Source of the DNA: Breviolum minutum Mf 1.05b.01
Lineage: Eukaryota > Sar > Dinophyceae > Suessiales > Symbiodiniaceae
Length of the DNA: 64,000 bases
Assembly (NCBI GenBank): GCA_000507305.1
Contig: DF239651.1
Location: 186,924-250,923 of the forward strand
Direction: 5' to 3'
The notes beneath the pieces were generated by a model, which saw nothing but the letters and a program-made list of their open reading frames with translations, ran no database searches and had not been told where the DNA came from. This document shows positions 34,104 through 45,315 of this stretch, piece after piece; within the stretch, counting starts at the first letter, position 1; each line of letters starts with the position of its first letter. Both the position numbers and the translations under genes were made by a program.

Positions 34104-34479
34104 CTTCTTCCCAGCCTAAGCAAAATAGAAATCAAGAGCAAAGCGTTTCAAAACCTGCACATTCGACGATAATTTCCAGACTTTCCAAGATTTCGTCAAG
34201 CATCTCCATCTCCATTGTATTGGACGCCCATAATCTGTCCAATTTGTCCTTGGGGAACATCATCAGATGCTTCCTTCAATTGTACCTCGGTTTTGGTTTG
34301 CCGCTTTAAAGCACTTGTCCAATTGTCCAACAGATTTTTTAATGCGGCTGTGTGTTGGCATGCACCATCCATCACAATCCTGAGAGACTTTCACCTTGTA
34401 TGGTATGGGGCATGTGTCTATCCCGTCTTTGTTGTCCGTGGGTCCGTCCTGTAGACAGCCAAAGATGCGCGATCATCTC

Positions 34480-37400
34480 TTTGAAAAGAGAGTTTTTGCA
34501 ATTCTTTGGGGTGCATCTTCCACACTCCTGGTGCAAAACATGCAGCCCCCAGCACCCATAGCAGATGGCTATTTAGTGTGGCCAAACCGGTCGAATTGGG
34601 ATTAGCACACCGACTAAAAATCAAACATCTCTTTGGAGCTGCCGAGGCTTCACAGGATCTGATTTTTGCAGGATGTATTCAGAATAATTTCGTACGACTC
34701 TTTAGAGGCACAGCTTTGAAGTAAGATACTCAACAGAAATCCTATGAAATGATAGTGAAATGATACTCAACAGAATGTGCCCTTGAAGGAGCAGTGAAAG
34801 TGAAAACCAAACGTACCATGAAGAAGACAAAGGGAAACAGCTGACACCGGCAGAGTATGGCGCGGTCCTTTGGGCCATTGCACTCTGAAGCGAGATTTGC
34901 CTTCCGCAATTCGAACGATTTCTCCGATGTCTCCTGGGGCGAAACTGAGGTCATCAGCGAAATGTTGAAACATGAAGTCGGTGATTGGGCGTTGTTGCAG
35001 GGTTTCTTTCGGGTGTCCCGAAAAAAAAAAAGAAGAATATATGGAATCCGGATAGAGTTGGCAGAAGATATTAAATGGACAAGGAAATCAATCCATCCGA
35101 CAAGCATGTCTGGCATCGATGCATCAATGCATCGATGCATGTACATTTGAGTTGTATGAATGATAGTTAGATACCCACGCAATCACGTACACTCTATCTA
35201 TATGACAGCATTGCCTGGTATACATCATATCCCCCAAATAGATGATTCTATGTCAACGCGAACGTAGAGGCTTCATGACAAAGGTTGTTGCGTTTAAGCC
35301 TGAAACAAGGCGTTGGAACCAGAAACCTGAAACCCCGAAACCCTCCTCGGTCAATGTCTTCGTCGCATCTTTGCCAGTGCACAAACTCACCATGTTGCAA
35401 GCTGTACATCCTGATCTCTTTCACTTTTAAACCCCACCTGCCTGGCAAACGAAGACCGGTGAGCCAAGCTTGGAAAGGCATGCCATGTAAGAAAAAGAAA
35501 AGTTGAGGCTTTTTAGTACATGTTTATTGACCTATTTGGATATATTCAGGTTATAACTTGAGATATCATGACTCATGAGATTAAAAATAGAACTAAAAAA
35601 TTGAAGCAACAAAGTACGAACATCTTTCATTCCCTCCCGGTGCCTTTAGGGAATTGGACAACAAGTCTTCCTGTGTCTACCCTCACTTTGACGACTTCTC
35701 CCACGTCACCTTTGGGGATGTCCTGGGCAGTCAAACTGCTCCGAAGCGGTAATTCAAAGCGTGTCACGAGAATCGATGGATTGTGACACATGTGACACAC
35801 GTGACACACGTGACACACGTGACACACGTGACACGTTGTGGCTCCTCATCATGCTTCTGCCACGTGACAAACGAACCCAGCTGCATCTCGATCGGAAACA
35901 AGTCCTATCGCACTGCCATTTATGCAGTCTGTTTTCACTCAGCATCAGAGCCTTTTGTTTTCGTACAAATGTACAAATCTCAGCCAAACATGATTCTCAG
36001 TGCCCATTTTTCATTTTGGTTTGTTTCCACGCAGCACGATGCACGAGGTTACACAGTTTATCAGACCAGTTTTGGACCGCTCCTTAGTTTTGAACCTCCA
36101 GGCGCCCTTCACAAATTGAACCTTAGAGCACCAATCGGAATGGAAAAAAGACATGTTTCATTGAAGTCTAAATTATTTTAAATCAAATTAACATGTTTAA
36201 ATTTCAAAAATTGAGCTCACTTCCTTGCAACCCACAAATCACATGTAATGTAGCTTGCTGCACGTGCGCCACTCAAAATTTGTACCCGAATTGGTCGCGT
36301 TGAAAACATCTTCTGCCACGAAGCCTTGATTCTGCCATCATCATCTGGACCGCCAACCACCTGTCAACTTTTCACAATGATGAGAAACACACCGTCGCAT
36401 CAAATCTTACCAAATCTGCGTTACCTGCAAATGGACCTTTCGAGATGAATTGTTACTGGAGCTTCTCCAAAACCCGTAGGTGCAAACACCATCAAGCAAG
36501 TCCTACTGCAAAGCTTCTAAAGGAAACCCTTGAAGTCTAAAATCAAAAGTAGCAATGCCAACTGAAATGTCACAAAAGATACATAAAACCGTACGAGTAA
36601 AACACTTTCAGTACTGGGAATATGAGTGCCAGAAACGCCCAAAGGAATCAAGGAAACTTGACCCGACAACGACATCTCCCATCTCGAATCCACCTGTCCC
36701 ACTTCACCTGTCGGATCTTCCCAGAGATGTTTGCAAGCGTAAAATGCACAGCATGTGAATTGACACAAGCAAGAACAAACATGTCAATACTTGACAATTC
36801 AAGAATGGCACAGCAAAACTTGAGACTATTTGACAATTGACAATCATATACTATCAACAATTTCAGCTCAATCCTTACAGCTCTGCTTAACTTTGCTGAT
36901 GTGAAAGCCAAAGGGATGTGCAAAGTATCAATATGAGCGAAACGACGTGCGTTCTTGACATGAGCGAAAAGAAAAAGAGGGATGATGTCCACTGAATCCA
37001 TTGATTCGAATGCCCTTTATGTGGTACACGAAACTCAAGTTGCTTTCTCCATTCCTTTCATCCCAGTCATGCCAGTCGCCATGATGTGAAAAGAAGCAGT
37101 GAAGATTTCTTAGACTCCAGGACTACATGGCCGCCTATCGTTTATTTGGATGTTCCAGATTACAAGCCATTTCAATCCGAGCCTTGCTCAACATCATCAT
37201 CATGGTGCTTCCTCACAGGTGTTATCCAAAAATCACTCGAGTCCCTCTTTCACTGGGTGCAAATTCTAGCCAGCTCTCTCCCTCTTCATATTAATTTCCG
37301 GCGCAATGGCAGCTTGGCATGTCTCAAAACTGATTCAACTGCAATCCAAGGCATACAAGTTTCCATTGCACCAATGTGTGCAATTGAAAAGGTGCCCGAA

Positions 37401-38835
37401 CAAGTTGTTCGGGTTTGAAGGTCCATGATCCATTGGGAAACTTCACCTCTGGCAGAGGTAAGTGCATACTGCGAAAGTCACTCGATGATCGCACAAGAAA
37501 GTCTGACCATCTGTGCCTGGACTCGACCTTTCTTCTTCAAATCATTCCGAACTGTTCCTTGGCTCTAGGATTCCGAGCGACGGGTTTGGCTAAAAATTTC
37601 CGAAGCAATGAAGTAGTTCACTTTTAAAACAAAAGTGCAATGGTCAGCTAGTATGCAATAGGCATGTGCTGAAAACTTGCACCCAAGTTAAGCATGACAG
37701 GAGATGATAGGAACATCGCTTAGAAAGCAAGGGGATAGCTGATGATGCAATCAGATTTCATTGCAGAGGTGCACAGGTTGCTTTGAATGAGAAGCATAGA
37801 AATCATAGAGAGGCAAAAGTCAAAGTCTGTCAGAACACAAACATGGCCGTCAAGCCAAGGAAGCCTGAAAAACTTGTGTAAGTAGACTGTGTTAAAAGAT
37901 ACTCAAATAGCCCGACCTCCAAACAATCCACAGATTTTGGCCAAGCTTCCCATGTGACCAGCAGGGATATCATCATCAGATTTGGTCCAAAAGACAAGCA
38001 TGCCTTGGATCTTAGCAGTCAACCACGTCAAGTGAAGCGGTTTTTAGGCCTTGCCGGCCTTGCCTGGTTGAAAGTCGCAGCGGATAAGAGAACTGGGATC
38101 AAAATACCTTGGGTTGCACAACCGAAAAGTTGGAAAAGAGTGAGAAAAGACATCACTTTTAGATTCTTTTACGACATGGACCAACGCCAAACATCATATG
38201 TTGCCTAGTGAACTTACAAACATGCAACTCTTCAAATATATCCAAATCCCTTCGAGTCCGAGCAACTGTTCCTTCCCATCAACCTCCACTAACAGCTTTC
38301 CATTCTCCAAGTCTTTGATTTCACCAATGACATCGGATGAATAATCGCCATTTGCAATGTGGACATAGCCACCTTCCTGAAACTCGGAAACCTGAGCGCA
38401 TTTTGACACGTCCATCTTTCCGATTTTTTTTTTTGATGTGGTCAAAGCGAAGGCAGTCATGCATCACGGCAAGTTGCATTGAGGCCCTTGACTTTCACAT
38501 TCCACGTGCCCTCAGCGTGAAAGGACTTCATCACGATGTAACAAGTATTTTTCTACAACCACTCCACAGTTGAAGGCAAGAAAAGGTTGAATGGAAAGGA
38601 CTAAGAAATGCTAGTAAAGTGTCTTCTACCATTCCTACCAGTCGGACAGCGTACACAAGTGTAAATCTAACACCATTTAGTGTTCCAATCGTTTTTCAAT
38701 GTGGTTTTTTTGTTGTCCAAAAGTGGACTTTAAGGTCGCAGCATTGGGGAACTGAATTTTTCGCTTTTCGTCGTCCTTCACCTCGACCACCTTGCCCAAA
38801 TGACCTCGTGGTATGTCCTGGCAGGACGCAAATGC
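34480..38835 (-). CDS. Series of SH3-like repeat exons
   Basis: At least seven short minus-strand exons encode variants of one module of about 35-55 residues: 38700-38835 (CQDIPRGHLGKVVEVKDD, then KIQFP); 38230-38415 (GDYSSDVIGEIKDLENGKLL); 37400-37465 (EVKFPNGSWTFKPEQLVR); 35640-35770 (AQDIPKGDVGEVVKVRVDTG, RLVVQFPKG); 35300-35400 (CDEDIDRGGFRGFRFLV); 34860-34975 (LSFAPGDIGEIVRIAEGKSR, FRVQWPKG); 34480-34560 (FAPGVWKMHPKELQKLS). The pattern, GD.GeVv.v..dgr..V.FP.G.W.f.Pe.L, resembles the SH3-like repeats of Mind bomb (SH3_15) and is probably a protein-interaction fold. A weaker module is at 36650-36770. One module per exon suggests exon-duplication growth. Assignment to the calpain gene is unproven. 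Confidence 0.6.
35785..35833. repeat. 10-bp tandem repeat (GTGACACACG)
   Basis: About five copies; each junction makes CACACGTGACA, containing the palindrome CACGTG or ACGT. It abuts the 5' edge of an SH3-like exon, in the intron. Confidence 0.85.
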
Positions 38836-39088
38836 AGACCCGGGGATCTTATCTCATCCCATTTCCAGGAAGCTTGCGGTCCTCATCTTGCCGCATCCAA
38901 TAGACATACTTCCCTGCGGTGATATTCTCGTAACTGTCGGACTCAAGATGAAGCGGCATGGCTTCTAATCTGCGATCTTTGCTACTTTCGGAGCCCAAAT
39001 GCTATGATTGGCGGGATTAACTTGACGACAAGATTTCGGAAGCTAACGCAAAAGCCATCAGGCACGAGTCCCACAAATTTCGAAATTT

Positions 39089-39208
39089 ATATATATATAT
39101 ATAATATTCTATATATATATATATATATCTATATTTATATATAAACATGNTATATATATATATAATATTCTATATATATATATATATATCTATATTTATA
39201 TATAAACA
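39089..39208. repeat. TA-rich tandem duplication (about 61 bp, twice)
   Basis: Two copies of a TATATA...TAATATTC...TATATAAACATG unit separated by a single N at 39150. It may be an assembly join rather than a true duplication. Confidence 0.8.
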
Positions 39209-39209
39209 T

Positions 39210-39285
39210 GGAAGAAGATCTATCTTGTGAATCAGATTGAAACAAATTGCAGAAAATCCCTGATAAATTTCCATGCTATTTGGGG
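39210..39285 (+). repeat. Dispersed repeat, copy B
   Basis: Direct-strand partner of the inverted copy at 31545-31620, with shared blocks AGATCTATCTTGTGAATC and CCATGCTATTTGGG. A second short repeat nearby (GCAAAAGCMATCAGGCRCGAG at 39048 and 39341) may belong to the same unit. Confidence 0.7.
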
Positions 39286-40506
39286 TCTTTGCTGGTACAA
39301 TTTTAAATTCCGGAAGTTGTGAACGTTCCACAAAAAAATGCAAAAGCAATCAGGCGCGAGTCAATTTTTTTTCGGGACAGAACTTCAAACGATTCGAGTT
39401 GTGCACCAAATGGGAAGGAGATTAAAGCAAAGCCTAGAGATACACCCATTTGTGTAGTGGTGTGCCACAGAGGAAAAAAGGCGTCATTCCTTTCAGCATC
39501 ACGGTTTCAGACCATTATGCCTTTTCTCCATTCCTTCTACATCTCTTGTTGCTACTTTGAGCTGCATTCAAATCAATGGCATTTTGGCACGTGTGATCCT
39601 GATCACCTGGGTTTCCAACCAAGTGGAAATGACACAACAACATCTGGGTGATGGTGAGAGATGCTTTAAAAAAACAAGACACATTGTCAAGTTGCAGCCA
39701 GTACAACACACCCAAACCCAGACACTCAATGTATAGTCTATTTACCTACATTTGGGTAGTTTAGGGGGTAAATGTAGGTACCATACATGGAGCATCTGGG
39801 AAAGTAGATGACACAATCACATGGGTTTTTTTTGCTTCAGCTCAATAACTACTAAAGTCTAAGGATTTTGCTGAGTCAAGTTCATACTCGTAAAGTCAGG
39901 ACCTCAGATTCTGCTTTTTGTCAGTACTGGATGGGGCAGTATGGCACAGAATTGCTTTGTGTATTGTGTGACACATCTTTAGATGACAAAAATGCGAACA
40001 CTCGTGCCAAGCCTTAAGACCACCAAAGCAACACTCCGGGCACTCCCAACAACGAGCAATAAGACTCCAGGCAAGTGTAACCAAAAGGAGCTGGGCTGCG
40101 AACATGGCGTTTTTTCGGGAAAAGTAGATGATAGACGCAATTATTATGGAGCCTTCCAAAATATGTCGAAACATCTTGAAACCACAAGCAAGATCAAAAC
40201 ATGAAACAATTTCACCCGACTCGACACGTCAAAACTCTGAGGTTCACGCCAATCACAAACAAAAAGACCAATTTGCACAATGCCGACCTGCAGGCAAGCG
40301 TTGTGTCGTCACGACATTCAAGACTTGTTCTCAGTTGCCCATGCTGTCGCATCCTAAGCTCGAGAGTGCGGGAGACAACTCATTTCTAAGAAGATGACAA
40401 ACTGTTAAACAGTGCCGCGTTCATCACCTGAACGCCTAAGCAAATCAAGAGGAATTTAAAGTAGGAATTGGGGTAGCCAAAAAAAATTAAAACCACTTTT
40501 TTCGTT

Positions 40507-41409
40507 CTACGGTTGTTCCGCGGAGAGTAGTCCTTGCAAGTGCAAGCACAGCAAGTTTTCAATATACTTCTCAAAGCCCCATTTCTCCAAGTTCACATCC
40601 CTCCTGTCTACATTTACCATTCCAATTTTTAAATCGGATTTGACCTTGACAGCCGTCGAAAATGGGTGCCCTGAGTTCCCCAAGCCCAGATGATGTTGTA
40701 AGGCCAGTAAAGCTTGTTTTCCCAGACTGCACCTGCGCGATTCGCGACATCTTTTCAAAATCCCAGCAATGAAAGTATCATGACTAGCCTCACCTGCATT
40801 TCCACCAAAGAAGACCTGGGGTCCGTCAAAGTATGCTGACATTGGCGACAGGTCCATTGCCTTAAGTATCTGCCACGTGAAATTGAAGTTGAGGAATCTG
40901 CTGCCACTGGGGAAGTTGCAATCTCTGGTGAGGCTTGCGCCATCAAGTTGCCAGGCTCAGCACCTAGCGGAAGTTGGTGGATGATGAGATGCCTTTCTGA
41001 CTTCTGACGACACGGCCTTGTCCATTTCCACCAAAGAAGACCTGGGGTCCGTCAAAGTATGCTGACATTGGCGACAGGTCCATTGCCTTAAGTATCTGCC
41101 ACGTGAAATTGAAGTTGAGGAATCTGCTGCCACTCAGGAAGTTGCAATCTCTGGTGAGGTTTGCGCCATCAAATTGCCAGGCTCAGCACCTATAGCGAAA
41201 GTTGGTGGATGATGAGATGCCTTTCTGACTTCTGACGACACGGCCTTGCCCCCATTTCGAAGGAAGGCATCAGTAGGAGTGCCACCTTTGCAAATGCAAA
41301 TGACGATGGCAAATCTTGGGTATTTCAATTTGATCGATGGCACATGATAGGTAAATGAGTGATGGCAGAAGGGGCATATCATGACCAGCAACATCTTGGT
41401 TGCTGACAA
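40507..41409 (-). CDS. Unidentified gene fragment with duplicated exon
   Basis: 41260-41390 reads IKLKYPRFAIVICICKGGTP then DAFLRNGGKAVSSEVRKASH. The next exon, present twice (about 41080-41190 and 40800-40960), reads WQLDGANLTRDCNFLSGSRF then LKAMDLSPMSAYFDGPQVFF, followed in the downstream copy by a GTGAGG donor. 40507-40795 continues open with FIAGILKRCRESRRCSLGKQ to a stop after LLSAEQP. The segments look like a conserved globular protein but I do not recognise the family. The copies differ by a few substitutions (for example Asn to Ser and Leu to Pro), so the duplication is not an assembly artefact of identical reads. Confidence 0.5.
40796..41247. repeat. 226-bp tandem duplication
   Basis: 40796-41021 and 41022-41247 are about 95% identical direct copies with a unit length of 226 bp. 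Each carries the exon described in the overlapping gene. Confidence 0.9.
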
Positions 41410-41693
41410 CCCCTGGATATTGACTCTAGATGACTCTAGAACCTAGAACTTGACAAATTAAGCTTTATCAAAGTTCTTTGCCAACCTCAAAATTATGGGA
41501 TGTAGCGAAATCTTCTTCTGATGCAGTCCTCTGTATTTGCTTTAGTTTGCCCCGGTTCAACTCAATCTTGCAGCATTGTGATGTACAGGGAGCATGTCAA
41601 AATATTTGAAAAACGCCAAACAAAAAAATACTTATAAAAGGAAGTTTAGTGGCAAACGTCCGATATACGAATTTTTGGGTAGCCTGACAGGAA

Positions 41694-42202
41694 TAGTAGT
41701 CCTAGCAGTAGTAGTCGTAGCAGTAGTAGTCGTAGCAGTAGTAGTCCAAGTAGTGGTAGTCCTAGTAGTAGTAGTCCCAGTAGTAGTCCTAGTAGTAGTA
41801 GTAGTCCTAGTAGTAGTCGTAGCAGTAGTAGTCCCAGTAGTAGTAGTCCTAGTAGTAGTAGTCCTAGTAGTAGTAGTAGTCCTAGTAGTAGTAGTCCTAG
41901 TGGTAGTAGTAGTAGGAGTAGTAGTAGTAGTAGTCCTAGTAGTAGTAGTCCTAGTAGTAGTAGTCCTAGTAGTAGTAGTCCTAGTAGAAGTAGTAGTCCC
42001 AGTAGTAGTAGTCCTAGTAGTAGTAGTCCTAGTAGGAATAGTAATCCTAGGTAGTCCTAGTTGGAGTAGTAGTAGTAGTAGTAGTAGTCCTAGTAGCAGT
42101 AGTCCTAGTAGTAGTAGTAGTAGAAGTAGTAGTAGTAGTAGCAGTAGTAGTAGTAGTAGTAGTCCCAGTAGTAGTAATAGTAGTAGTAGTAGTAGTAGTC
42201 AT
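41694..42202. repeat. AGT trinucleotide microsatellite with CCT interruptions
   Basis: About 510 bp of AGTAGTAGTCCT-type units. Apparent Val-rich, Ser-rich or Thr-rich frames through it are composition artefacts. Confidence 0.95.
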
Positions 42203-42204
42203 GT

Positions 42205-42352
42205 GTCGCAGGCGCAGCATTTGGTGAAGTTCATGTGTCACTTTTCGTGGCAGGCGCAGCATTTGGTGGAGTTCATGTGTCACTTTTCGTGGCAGGCGCA
42301 GCATTTGGTGAGGTTCATGTGTCACTTTTCGTGGCAGGCGCAGCATGTGGTG
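42205..42352. repeat. 42-bp tandem repeat, about 3.5 copies
   Basis: GGCGCAGCATTTGGTG recurs at 42212, 42254, 42296 and 42338, a period of exactly 42 bases (14 codons). A plus frame repeats CHFSWQAQHLV. The core GGCAGGCGCAG is shared with the 106-bp satellite that follows. Confidence 0.9.
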
Positions 42353-42539
42353 AAATTTGGAATGATAGCCGGAGCGGGAAACATTGTAATTTTCAATAGA
42401 ATCTGTTCCTGGCGAGTGCGAAAAGTAGCCTCTGTGGCGCGGCAGGTTGCGGTTTGCGTTTTCTGGGTCGGATCATGGTCTCGGATCGGTCGCACATTGG
42501 AAATGACGTTTCAGCTGTTTTCCGCAAATTTCTGTCAGA

Positions 42540-43705
42540 TGTTGGGCGGTCGTTTTGCGTGGCAGGCGCAGTATTTGGTGAGGTTGGAGGGTGATGCCTG
42601 TCGCTCCGCGCATTGTAAATGACGTTTCATATGTGATGCGGATTAATCATGAGATTCATTTTGCGTGGCAGGCGCAGTATTTGGTGAGGTTGGAGGGTGA
42701 TGCCTGTTGCTCCGCGCATTGTAAATGACGTTTCATATGTGATGCGGATCAATCATGAGATTCATTTTGCGTGGCAGGCGCAGTATTTGGTGAGGTTGGA
42801 GGGTGATGTCTGTTGCTCCGCNNNNNNNNNNNNNNNNNNNNNNNNNNNNNNNNNNNNNNNNNNNNNNNNNNNNNNNNNNNNNNNNNNNNNNNNNNNNNNN
42901 NNNNNNNNNNNNNNNNNNNNNNNNNNNNNNNNNNNNNNNNNNNNNNNNNNNNNNNNNNNNNNNNNNNNNNNNNNNNNNNNNNNNNNNNNNNNNNNNNNNN
43001 NNNNNNNNNNNNNNNNNNNNNNNNNNNNNNNNNNNNNNNNNNNNNNNNNNNNNNNNNNNNNNNNNNNNNNNNNNNNNNNNNNNNNNNNNNNNNNNNNNNN
43101 NNNNNNNNNNNNNNNNNNNNNNNNNNNNNNNNNNNNNNNNNNNNNNNNNNNNNNNNNNNNNNNNNNNNNNNNNNNNNNNNNNNNNNNNNNNNNNNNNNNN
43201 NNNNNNNNNNNNNNNNNNNNNNNNNNNNNNNNNNNNNNNNNNNNNNNNNNNNNNNNNNNNNNNNNNNNNNNNNNNNNNNNNNNNNNNNNNNNNNNNNNNN
43301 NNNNNNNNNNNNNNNNNNNNNNNNNNNNNNNNNNNNNNNNNNNNNNNNNNNNNNNNNNNNNNNNNNNNNNNNNNNNNNNNNNNNNNNNNNNNNNNNNNNN
43401 NNNNNNNNNNNNNNNNNNNNNNNNNNNNNNNNNNNNNNNNNNNNNNNNNNNNNNNNNNNNNNNNNNNNCTGTTGCTCCGCGCATTGTAAATGACGTTTCA
43501 TATGTGATGCGGATCAATCATGAGATTCATTTTGCGTGGCAGGCACAGTATTTGGTGACGTTGGAGGGTGACTCTTGCTGCTCTGTGCATTGGAAATGAC
43601 GTTTCATATGTGACGCGGATACCTGATGACATTCATTTTGGGTGGCAGGCGCAGTATTTGGTGAGGGTGATGCCTGTTGTTCCGCGCATTGTAAATGACG
43701 TTTCA
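42540..43705. repeat. 106-bp satellite array interrupted by a gap
   Basis: GGCAGGCGCAGTATTTGG recurs at 42561, 42667 and 42773, then (after N at 42822-43468) at about 43538 and 43644. The unit includes GACGTTTCATATGTGATGCG. The gap is about six units long, which suggests collapsed repeats. Confidence 0.92.
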
Positions 43706-43803
43706 AAGTAGTACCGGAGTAGTACTTTGTAGTACCGGAGTAGTACTTTGTAGTACCGGAGTAGTACTTTGTAGTACAGAGTAGTACTGGAGTAGTACTT
43801 TGT
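43706..43803. repeat. 22-bp minisatellite, array 1
   Basis: About four copies of TTTGTAGTACCGGAGTAGTA plus CT. The unit contains the inverted pair AGTACT/GTAGTAC. A second array is at 44868-44937. Confidence 0.9.
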
Positions 43804-44040
43804 CGAAGGAAGTTTAAATAGAAACTTCCGACAATATGGACAGTTGAAAAGCAGAGTAGAGTAGTTAAGTCAGCAGAAAGAAGATGTAATAGCGCGAAAG
43901 TCAGAAGAAAGAATATATATATATATATATCCGCGCCAAATGTTAGAGAAGTCGCGAAATGCTGTGTTTTTTCAATGATTCGTGTGTCGGGTCAGTCCAA
44001 AAGTAGGCCTGTTAAAGCGGCGGGCGCGGAGGTAGCTGCT

Positions 44041-44527
44041 CAAAGGAGAAATCAAAATTTGCACGCCGCTGTGGCGAAAAGCACATTTCGAAGTGAAAAT
44101 GCTAAAAAACTGACGGTGTCGGAGCACTTTTTGAAGTTCAGATGTCGAAAAAATGCACGCCGCTGTGGTGAAATGTAGATTTTGAAGTGAAAATGTACAA
44201 AACACGTCAGTTTCGGAGCACTTTTTGAAGTCCAGATGTCGAAAAATTGTACGCCGCTGTGGCGAAAAGCGCATTTTGAAGTGAAAATGCGCAAAACATG
44301 ACGTGTTCGGAGCACTTTTTGACGTTCAGATGTCGAAAAATTGCATGCCGCTGTGGCGAAAAGCACATTCTGAAGTCAAAATGTTAAAAAACTCAGGGTC
44401 TCGGAGCACTTTTTGAGGTTCTGATGTCGAAAAATTGCACGCCGCTGTGGCGAGAAGCACATTCAGAAGTCAAAACGTTAAAAAACTGAGGTTCTCGGAG
44501 CACTTTTTGAGGTTCTGATGTCGAAAA
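44041..44527. repeat. 94-bp tandem repeat, five copies
   Basis: GCCGCTGTGG recurs at 44065, 44159, 44253, 44347 and 44441, a constant 94-base period. The unit includes GGAGCACTTTTTGA and GATGTCGAAAA. The array changes directly into an AGTCAGTT repeat at 44528. Confidence 0.95.
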
Positions 44528-44639
44528 TTTAGTCAGGTAGTAAGTTAGTCAGTTAGTCAATCAGTCAGTTCGTCACTTAGTCAGTTAGCTAGTTAGTCAG
44601 TTAGTTAGTTAGTCAGTCAGTTAGTCAATTAGTCAGTTC

Positions 44640-44670
<31 letters not shown>

Positions 44671-44785
44671 NCAAGCAGTCAGCCAGTCAATAGGTCAGTT
44701 CATCACTTAGGCAATTACTCAGTTAATCAGACAGTCAATCAGTCAATTAGTCAGTTAGCTAGTTAGTCAGTTAGTCAATGTTTTT
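44528..44785. repeat. AGTCAGTT / TCAA short tandem repeat
   Basis: Degenerate octamers AGTCAGTT with a TCAA stretch at 44640-44670 and an N at 44671. Confidence 0.9.
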
Positions 44786-44837
44786 GCTCTGACATCCGTC
44801 ACTCACAGCAATCAATCTCTCCTATACGTTTCCTATT

Positions 44838-45280
44838 CTTGAAACTTCTGCCGCCGCCTTGTGCGGTACTACTGGTAGTACTTTGTAGTACTGGAGTAGT
44901 ACTTTGTAGTACTGGAGTAGTACTTTGTAGTACATCAAGTGACATGACATGACCAGCACATCGCACCAAATGACATGACCAGCACATCAAGTGACATAAC
45001 ATGACATGCCACGTCGCAACTAACCACAGTAGCTCACCCCATGTCACCTCACAACCAAGCACATTACTTCATCTGACGCCGCAAGCAACTTCATGACATC
45101 AAAACAGGTCACATCACCACCATGGAACAGCAGAAGGCTCGTTCACAGCAAAGAAATGGTTTGGGCATCGCGCTGCTCGGTCGCCTCGCGCGCATTCTAT
45201 AGGCAAATTCTTTCTTTGACTTATAGTTTTTTTCTTTGAAACTTCCGCCCCCGGCTTGTCCGGGCACTACTGGTAAATTA
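44838..45280. repeat. Repeated GAAACTTC-GC-rich motif pair and second 22-bp array
   Basis: GAAACTTCTGCCGCCGCCTT (44840) and GAAACTTCCGCCCCCGGCTT (45238) are copies, each followed by TGTSCGG...ACTACTGGTA. Between them lies a second 22-bp TAGTACT array (44868-44937) and a GACATGAC-rich stretch (44940-45010). Confidence 0.8.
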
Positions 45281-45315
45281 TAAATAACAATAATAATTTC
45301 TATAGATTAATATCA

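Noticed and set aside
39089-39208. True 61-bp duplication
   Set aside because: The copies are separated by a single N and are TA-rich, so an assembly join is as likely.
41594-42622. 342-codon plus frame, Val- and Ser-rich
   Set aside because: It is the AGT microsatellite plus the 42-bp repeat; no start context or conserved domain.
42697-43599. Several 226-300-codon frames
   Set aside because: They span the second N gap inside a satellite array.
42205-44527. CRISPR-like array
   Set aside because: The 42-, 106- and 94-bp units are continuous tandem repeats without distinct spacers, in a eukaryotic context with no cas genes.
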